From contig CAVZWL010000012.1 in assembly GCA_963778945.1 (NCBI GenBank), forward strand, positions 1-64,000: a DNA stretch of 64,000 nt, given 5' to 3'. Source of the stretch: Fen-1254 sp963778945. GTDB lineage: Bacteria > Bacteroidota > Ignavibacteria > UBA10030. The position numbers were made by a program, and so were the translations under genes. Within the stretch, counting starts at the first letter, position 1; the number at the start of each line of letters is the position of its first letter. This document shows positions 58,269 to 64,000 of the stretch, piece after piece. The notes under the pieces were generated by a model. The model did not search any database. It was given only the letters and a program-made list of their open reading frames with translations, and was not told the DNA's origin.

Positions 58269-59958
58269 GATATCGTTTAATTTTCAGCGTTGTTGTTTTT
58301 TCAAATTCCTGTTCACGGATTGTGAACTTCCGAATCTGTTTGAAACCGGTAAGCTCGGCATTCGCCTTCTTGATTTCTTCAGCCATCACTTCATTGATCA
58401 ATTCCGGCGTAATAGGAACGTGCCGCGCTTCTGACAGTTCGATGTATGCTTCCGCATCGACAACAATTTGTGCAGCAATAATTTCATCTAATTTGGGATC
58501 GTCTTCACCGTACACAAGACATTCTTGAATATACGGACTTCGCAGCAAAACGTCCTCGATTTCTTCCGGATACACGTTTTTCCCGCTGCGCGAAATGATG
58601 ACATTTTTTTTCCTTCCGCAGATATGGAGAAATCCGTCGGCATCGATATATCCGAGATCCCCGGTCTTGAACCACCCGTCTTCGAATGCTTCCTTCGTTG
58701 CTTTTTCGTTCTTATAGATGCCGATCATCACGTTGCTGCCGCGTGCGAATATTTCACCGATTCCGTCGTCATTCGGCTTATTGATGCGGATCTCGGCGCA
58801 CGGCATCGGCAGCCCCGCTGCATCGTCTTTAAATTCATCCAGCCGGTTCAGTGCAAGAATCGGCGATGTTTCAGTCAAACCATATCCCTGTAAAAAATTG
58901 AATCCGAGTTCGCGCAGTCCTTTGGCAACTGCCGGATCGGGCGCTGCCCCTCCTGCGATAAAGATACGTATCTGACCGCCGAATTTTTCATGGATTTCAG
59001 CAAAAACCAATCTCTTCGAGCTCTTCCATCCAAACCGCACTGCGACATCGGTGATTTTAATGAGCGGAGGAATCAGCAGCGAGATCAGCTTCTTTTCTTT
59101 GATTCCCTGATAGATCCGTTTGAAAATTTTATCGAACATGAGCGGAACGGCAAGCAGCATAGTTGCGCGGACATGCTGCAGGTCGTCCAGGACTGTTTTC
59201 AAAGAACGGGCATAATGCACGGAAGCGCCGGATAAGAGCGGGCAGAGAAACCCGCAGGTGCATTCATACGTATGGTGAATAGGCAGAACGGAAAGAAACC
59301 GGTCCGACGAAGGAATATGAATCATGCTGATCATCGCCATCAAGTCGGAGGCAAGATTTTGCTGGGTCAGCATTACGCCTTTTGCCCTTCCAAGAGTTCC
59401 CGAAGTAAAGATTATTTCCGCCATTTCGGCCGGATCGATTTTTGGCAAAGCATCGGATTCACAACCGCGGCTTTTCGCAATCAGCTCCGTCATTGAAAGA
59501 AATCCGTTCTTCTTTGCCGGAAGATCCATGCTGATAAAATATTTCAGATGCTTCAATGCATGCCGTTCATCCTGCAGCATTGTCGCGAACGAATCGGAAA
59601 ACACAATCGCATGAGCGTCGGATTCATGAATGATATTGAGGATCTCGTTCGTACTCAAGTTCCGGTCGATCGGAACAACGACATAGTTAAAGCACATAGC
59701 CGTGAGGTATGCAAGAGCCCACTGAACCCTGTTTTCGCTCATCACGGCAATATGGCTCCGCGGCGGCAGTTTGAGATCCTGCAAAGCCGACCCGAACTTT
59801 AATACATTCCGGAGCAGGGAGTTATACGTCACTTTGGAGATGGGTGTCTCTTTTAAATCTTCTAAAGCAATTTTTTCTCCATAGGATGCCGTCGATTGAA
59901 GAAGCATGTCCTGTACGGATGTAATGCGCGGAACCGGGAATAATTTTAGCTGCCTCAT
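58252..59958 (-). CDS. AMP-forming acyl-CoA synthetase (FadD-like)
   Basis: A 568-residue ANL-superfamily enzyme. The phosphate loop is 'AEIIFTSGTLGRAKGVMLTQ' (TSGTxGxxKG), and 'YGLTETSPILALNR' and 'GWFKTGDLGYIDADGFLHIC' follow, with 'GRKKNVIISRSGKNVYPEEI' at the hinge. The C-terminal Lys for adenylation lies in the last segment ('LKIKRYLV'). It activates carboxylates, most likely medium- or long-chain fatty acids, to CoA thioesters. It lies upstream of dinB and overlaps it; no functional link is evident. Confidence 0.9.
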   Translation of the reverse strand: MRQLKLFPVPRITSVQDMLLQSTASYGEKIALEDLKETPISKVTYNSLLRNVLKFGSALQDLKLPPRSHIAVMSENRVQWALAYLTAMCFNYVVVPIDRNLSTNEILNIIHESDAHAIVFSDSFATMLQDERHALKHLKYFISMDLPAKKNGFLSMTELIAKSRGCESDALPKIDPAEMAEIIFTSGTLGRAKGVMLTQQNLASDLMAMISMIHIPSSDRFLSVLPIHHTYECTCGFLCPLLSGASVHYARSLKTVLDDLQHVRATMLLAVPLMFDKIFKRIYQGIKEKKLISLLIPPLIKITDVAVRFGWKSSKRLVFAEIHEKFGGQIRIFIAGGAAPDPAVAKGLRELGFNFLQGYGLTETSPILALNRLDEFKDDAAGLPMPCAEIRINKPNDDGIGEIFARGSNVMIGIYKNEKATKEAFEDGWFKTGDLGYIDADGFLHICGRKKNVIISRSGKNVYPEEIEDVLLRSPYIQECLVYGEDDPKLDEIIAAQIVVDAEAYIELSEARHVPITPELINEVMAEEIKKANAELTGFKQIRKFTIREQEFEKTTTLKIKRYLVLPK

Positions 59959-60094
59959 AGAATACCTCGTATGAAATGGCCATTCATTCTGATCTAAGCG
60001 AAGAGCGATTCGAAAAAACGTGTTCCAATGTGGTTCATTTTCAGAAGAGAATCAAGAGCAGCAAAGAGAAGAGGTGAAAGAGAAAGTTGGCGGG

Positions 60095-60206
60095 TTTGTT
60101 AGTTTATTAGTTCGTGGTTCGTAGTGCTTAGTTCAACGTGCTGCAGTTCACTGTTTACAGTTCACCATTTACTCTTCACAGTTTACCGTTTGCTGTTCAC
60201 TATCTC
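60095..60206. repeat. Low-complexity intergenic tract
   Basis: 'agttcgtggttcgtagtgct', then 'gcagttcactgtttacagtt', then 'accatttactcttcacagtt' repeat the same word set as 46571-46676 and 52447-52475. It lies between the acyl-CoA synthetase and the sorting-tail gene. Confidence 0.65.
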
Positions 60207-60848
60207 TTACTTCACCATCACCATAGACTTCGTCGCCACGGAAGTTTTGCCTGACTGATCCTTCCAGATAAGCCGGTAGATATACATACCGCTGGCATAA
60301 TGCGAAGCATTCCATTGCTGCTCATAATAACCAGCCGGTTTTATCTGATTGTCTAACAGTATTGCTACTTCCCTGCCCAATAGATCATAAATCTTTAACG
60401 ATACCTTGCTATCTGTCGGTAATTGATAACTGATTGTCGTGCTTGGATTGAAAGGATTGGGAAAATTATGATATAGCTCAAATTGATTCGGCACACCGGC
60501 CTTAACGGCTATTGTCTTTGTCCATTGCTGACCTCCGGAAGTAATCAGGAAGGTCAGGTTCTGCTGCTGTCCCGTTGGAGCTTTCTTATCGATGGAAAAA
60601 GAAAATGTCGCCGATTGCTCTGTTGTCCCCGCTATTTTTGCAATTGTGCATTTTGTTGAATCAAATTTGATCCAAGATGGAGAGCTTGTCAGCGTGACGG
60701 TGACATTTGAAGCCGCTATTGAGGCCATATTTGCCACCGTAAGATCTATCGTATTGCCTTTGGATGCAAACGGTACTGTATAGACGGTATCCGTTTGGGC
60801 AATTGACATGCTTACAAATAGCAATTGTATTACACATAGTTTCTTCAT
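60207..60848 (-). CDS. Short type IX-secreted protein
   Basis: The ATG at 60848 starts a signal peptide (MKKLCVIQLLFVSMSIAQ); the longer frame start at 61019 lies inside the neighbour. The 213-residue product has one Ig-like domain ('TIDLTVANMASIAASNVTVT' to 'LTFLITSGGQQWTKTIAVKA') and a complete T9SS sorting domain ('FELYHNFPNPFNPSTTISYQ', 'LKIYDLLGREVAIL', 'HYASGMYIYRLIWK'). It follows the repeat-protein gene by 14 bases, so the two are co-transcribed. The role is unknown; it may anchor or display its neighbours on the cell surface. Confidence 0.88.
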   Translation of the reverse strand: MKKLCVIQLLFVSMSIAQTDTVYTVPFASKGNTIDLTVANMASIAASNVTVTLTSSPSWIKFDSTKCTIAKIAGTTEQSATFSFSIDKKAPTGQQQNLTFLITSGGQQWTKTIAVKAGVPNQFELYHNFPNPFNPSTTISYQLPTDSKVSLKIYDLLGREVAILLDNQIKPAGYYEQQWNASHYASGMYIYRLIWKDQSGKTSVATKSMVMVK

Positions 60849-60862
60849 ACATCCTCCCGGGA

Positions 60863-62795
60863 TTACTGAACCGGCAATGTAATAGAAATTAGCGGATTGG
60901 CCGAAACATCCTGTGTCACCGATTGCTGTTTTGACCCATACGCGGCACGGAACTGTATCTTTGCAGGCAAGAACTCCTTTGTCACAATACCGTTTTTGGT
61001 TGTTCCTATTATATTCCACCCCGCCCCAATGGGGCCGCCTGAATTATAACTCACCGTGGCATTGTTTAATAAGCTGCCCGATGAGTTAGTCACGCTTACA
61101 GTGCATAAGACCGTTGAAAAAACAACGGTTGCAATAGAATCTACATTCTGAGCTATACTGACAGTGGAGCCGCAGTATGTTAAACGGAAAGTATATTTTA
61201 CAGGAAGCAGTTCTTTCGATACTACGCCGTTTGATGTCGTTCCATAACTTTGCCAGCCTGCCCCTACGGGGCCTCCTGAATTAAACTGAACTACACCCGT
61301 ATCAATCGGACTACCCTGGCTGTTATTGAATTGCACTAATGTTTTCCCCGTCTGGAATACGACTGTTGCATTGGAATCGATACTTTGCGCCTGACTGACC
61401 GTAGCGCCGTAATATGTCATACGAAAGTTATAGTTTGTCGGAAGCAGTTCTTTTGTTGCTATGCCGTTTGTTGTTGTTCCAAAAGACTTCCAGCCTGCCC
61501 CTATGGGGCCGCCGGCATTAAATTGGATAATGCCCGTATCAAGAGGATCGCCGGTGTTCGTTTGTAGTTGTACATTCGCAGGAACTGTTTGGAATACAAC
61601 CGTTGCATTAGAATCAAGGCTTTGTGATTTAGTAACTGCTGCGCCGTTATACGTCATACGGAATGTATATTTTGTGGGGAGCAGTTCTTTTGAAACAACA
61701 CCATTTAAAGTAATTCCATAATTTTGCCAGCTTGCCCCCACGGGGCCGGAGGTGCTATGATACTGCACAATTCCCGTATCTAATGGAGTGCCCTGGCTGT
61801 TTTGAAGGTTTACAGAAACATTTTTTGTCTGAAAGATAATCGTTGAATCATTCTTGATAATAACATTTGACTTCGTTTGTGTGCCATAATTGTAGGTCAT
61901 ACGCAGTGATAGTTTTTTCTTGATTGTATTAATTGTAAAGGTACCGTCGTTATTGTTTGCTGCATCCTTCCAAGTGGTATCACGATATTGAAGTGAACCG
62001 CCCATTAGTAATGATCCAGTACTGGAGAGAAGTTTCATCAAACATTGAGAAATATTTGGTAAGCTTTTGAGAAGTTGCTTCGTATCTGCATTAAGAAACT
62101 TATACGCATCACCGGATATTGCGGATCCACTATCAGCACGCAATTGATTTAGAACGGTATTAAGCGTGCTACGAGCATCTGGAGTATCGTTATTTGACAT
62201 CTGCGAGCTAATGGTACTATATAATTGGATGTAATTTTGACATGTTGTCTGGCTTTGTATCCAACCAAGCTTTTGCATTGCATTGACATCCTGGATGAGA
62301 GTGCGTGGGGAAACAACTTTAATGAGACTTGATTTGGCTCCCAGAGCACCATGATAGTTAAAATGATATGTTACAACGCTATCATTATCGATAGGAATAT
62401 TTTTAAGATCGTAACGGACTTTCTGGTACTTGACTATTTTTACTCAATGGGAATGATTCTACAAGAAAATCAAAGACCTCTAAAGTATCACCTATGAATT
62501 GAAAAGTATAATTACCATATGCATTAGAAGTGTCCATGCGAGATTCAAAAAGAACAATTGAAGGAGAGCCATCACCTATTCCTTCAAAGCCAATTGTTGC
62601 ATTTGGTATTTCTTTATACCAAGTCCATTGATTATATGGCTTTGAATATCGAGAATCGATACCTGTCTTTTTACCATATGGATCTGTGACAATGAAATTA
62701 ATATCTGATGAAACATCCATATAAACTTTTGTTTGAGAATTTATAGCTTGCATTAAACTTAAATTCAATAGAAGAATCGTAACTATTGTTTTCAT
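60863..62795 (-). CDS. Exported repeat protein with four ~75-residue repeats, one frameshift
   Basis: The open frame from 60863 to 62278 continues upstream without a stop to about 62400, where a one-base slip joins it to the frame starting at 62795 with a signal peptide. The N-terminal ~110 residues form a beta domain ('ATIGFEGIGDGSPSIVLFES'), then comes a helical part. Four repeats follow, each like 'GDPLDTGIIQFNAGGPIGAG', then 'LPTNYNFRMTYYGATVSQAQ' and 'SIDSNATVVFQT'; a partial unit precedes them. Such units resemble carrier-type surface modules. There is no sorting tail in this gene. No family is recognised. Confidence 0.75.
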
Positions 62796-62825
62796 GGCTT
62801 TATTCCCTTTATTTACCATTCGATC

Positions 62826-64000
62826 TTATTTCGGAATAATTTCTCTGTATTTCCAAATTGGTATCACAGAAGTATCGAGAAACACACGATCAGGATTGCC
62901 AGGATCTAAAATCGTGTATTGACCGTTGCCGATCTTACTCGTTATAAGCACCCAATGCTCATGACCATCATCTGGACTTATAATTTGTGCAATAGATGGA
63001 TATCCCTGATTCAGATTGTAGTCTAAAGCATCTGTAAAGGCGGCAATCGGTGGGGGGAACATATGGCCGTTGCGATAAAGAAGACCTATTCCTACTGCTT
63101 CAGAAGCGCCAACTGGACTATTTGGAAAACCAAAAACTGTCGTTTCAAATTGAACATTTCCATGATTACCATATCCTTCGTTAAGTGGATCATCCATCCA
63201 AGTATTCAACATTGAAGGGTCAACATTACATCCAAACCCTTTCAGAGCCATTGCTACGTCAGACATAGCACAACCCTTCGCGCTAATATGATAATATGTC
63301 GTTTTGCCGTTTATTCTTGTTTTAGCGGTATCCTCATCTTTATCGTAATTTTGACCTGCCCAATAATCTTGCCATTGACAATAATATTCTCCAAGAGTAT
63401 TGGCTCCTTTGAGCATAATACTTCTTGTGGGAGACACCAATGATGTACCGCTTGTTGCATAAAAGCTAATTCCTATCGGAAATCTTCCCTCAGAGTCGAC
63501 ACCATTTAATGCAAAAGAAACCAATCCATTATAAGCTTGTTTATAAGGAACATCAGTCAAATTCAATCCGTTTTGTCCATTACCTGTCAATTCCCCAAAT
63601 TGCTCGGTCTCTCGTGAATAGAAGTTTATCGTAATCACTTTTGTGTTCGGAGAGATTGTTTTCCCGTTCTGATCTTTTAACGATACTGTTAGAGTAGTCG
63701 TTTGACCATGGATTACTTCTAAAGGGTTTGCTTTCAACAAGATATTGGTAGGAACGGAATGAACTACCATACAAGTGGCATTAGGCAAACTGCATGACTG
63801 ACCATTTTGCGCTTCCGTCTCTTCGCTCAACTTCAGTACAGTTGCTTTTTGTGATGTTAAAAGACTGTCCTTATTCTTCACATTCGATCTTGACAGAAAA
63901 GCGGCATATCTGGATTTCGAGAATAATTCATCGACCATTTGCTTTCTTTTCTCTATTCTCTCTTGTTGTAATGCCCCGATTGTTTTTTTACTTGGCACAG
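62826..64000 (-). CDS. C39-like cysteine peptidase with Ig-like domain, N-terminus outside window
   Basis: The frame enters from the right edge; the first visible codon set at 63998 is a GTG that may not be the real start. At residues 90-200 is an Ig-like domain ('LEVIHGQTTTLTVSLKDQNG', 'VSFALNGVDSEGRFPIGISF'). The last ~180 residues are a peptidase C39-like fold: catalytic Cys in 'ISAKGCAMSDVAMALKGFG', His in 'SPDDGHEHWVLITSKIGNG', Asp in 'YTILDPGNPDRVF'. C39 enzymes cut double-glycine leaders or related exported peptides; the substrate here is open. It stands 30 bases before the repeat protein. Confidence 0.82.
   Translation of the reverse strand, partial: VPSKKTIGALQQERIEKRKQMVDELFSKSRYAAFLSRSNVKNKDSLLTSQKATVLKLSEETEAQNGQSCSLPNATCMVVHSVPTNILLKANPLEVIHGQTTTLTVSLKDQNGKTISPNTKVITINFYSRETEQFGELTGNGQNGLNLTDVPYKQAYNGLVSFALNGVDSEGRFPIGISFYATSGTSLVSPTRSIMLKGANTLGEYYCQWQDYWAGQNYDKDEDTAKTRINGKTTYYHISAKGCAMSDVAMALKGFGCNVDPSMLNTWMDDPLNEGYGNHGNVQFETTVFGFPNSPVGASEAVGIGLLYRNGHMFPPPIAAFTDALDYNLNQGYPSIAQIISPDDGHEHWVLITSKIGNGQYTILDPGNPDRVFLDTSVIPIWKYREIIPK

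Overview
The window looks like a chromosomal piece of a Bacteroidota/Chlorobi-type bacterium (FCB group), most like the Ignavibacteria/Kryptonia side. The evidence is a nearly complete sprA (type IX secretion translocon), a porX-type regulator next to it, and three proteins with a C-terminal sorting domain of the 'NFPNPFNPST' kind. This assignment rests on motifs only. Conserved genes carry about 25 single-base frameshifts (panC, accD, sprA, clpC, lptF, lptG and others), often an extra base in a short homopolymer. The sequence is therefore probably an uncorrected long-read assembly, and most broken genes are given here as single disrupted CDSs rather than as biological pseudogenes.

Layout. 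(1) 1-8.8 kb is an accessory region. Small, unrelated genes all lie on the minus strand: a carboxypeptidase-regulatory-like lipoprotein cut by the window edge, a zinc-ribbon membrane protein, an isochorismatase-like hydrolase, a DJ-1/PfpI protein, an S41 protease, an XRE regulator with a membrane partner, and a YCF48-like secreted protein. They are separated by recurring intergenic repeats and hairpin arrays. (2) 8.8-10.4 kb holds a tyrosine integrase, a 5' half of a tRNA-Ser(UGA) that stops at the anticodon stem, a small GIY-YIG nuclease gene, and a second 19-bp copy of the tRNA 5' end: an integration hotspot. (3) 10.7-14.3 kb has a GAF-SpoIIE phosphatase, two glyoxalase-fold genes bracketed by an inverted MITE-like repeat, and an AIM24 protein.

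(4) 14.8-28.6 kb is a long minus-strand, operon-like run: sprA, porX, tsaE, tsaB, accD, panC, a nucleotidyltransferase and a GT-C glycosyltransferase. It joins the secretion translocon and its regulator to tRNA modification, fatty acid and CoA synthesis. (5) 28.9-38.3 kb is a signalling cluster: HisKA_2 kinase, REC-PASx7-GAF protein, pdxH, hybrid kinase and Hpt protein. (6) 38.4-40.8 kb carries two LptF/LptG-type permeases on the plus strand. (7) 40.9-46.5 kb has small envelope genes, clpC with a clear upstream promoter and a terminator, and an RluE-like pseudouridine synthase.

(8) 46.7-60 kb is mostly housekeeping: a DUF362 protein with a sorting tail, an HhH-GPD glycosylase, rsmI, nadE, purB, an HtrA protease, plsY, an orphan ABC membrane domain, dinB and an acyl-CoA synthetase. 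Intergenic gaps here are filled with low-complexity words such as 'gaactaa' and 'attctgc'. (9) 60.2-64 kb ends with three linked surface-protein genes: a C39-like peptidase (cut by the window edge), a protein with about four 75-residue repeats, and a short protein with a sorting tail. They may form an uncharacterised exported set.
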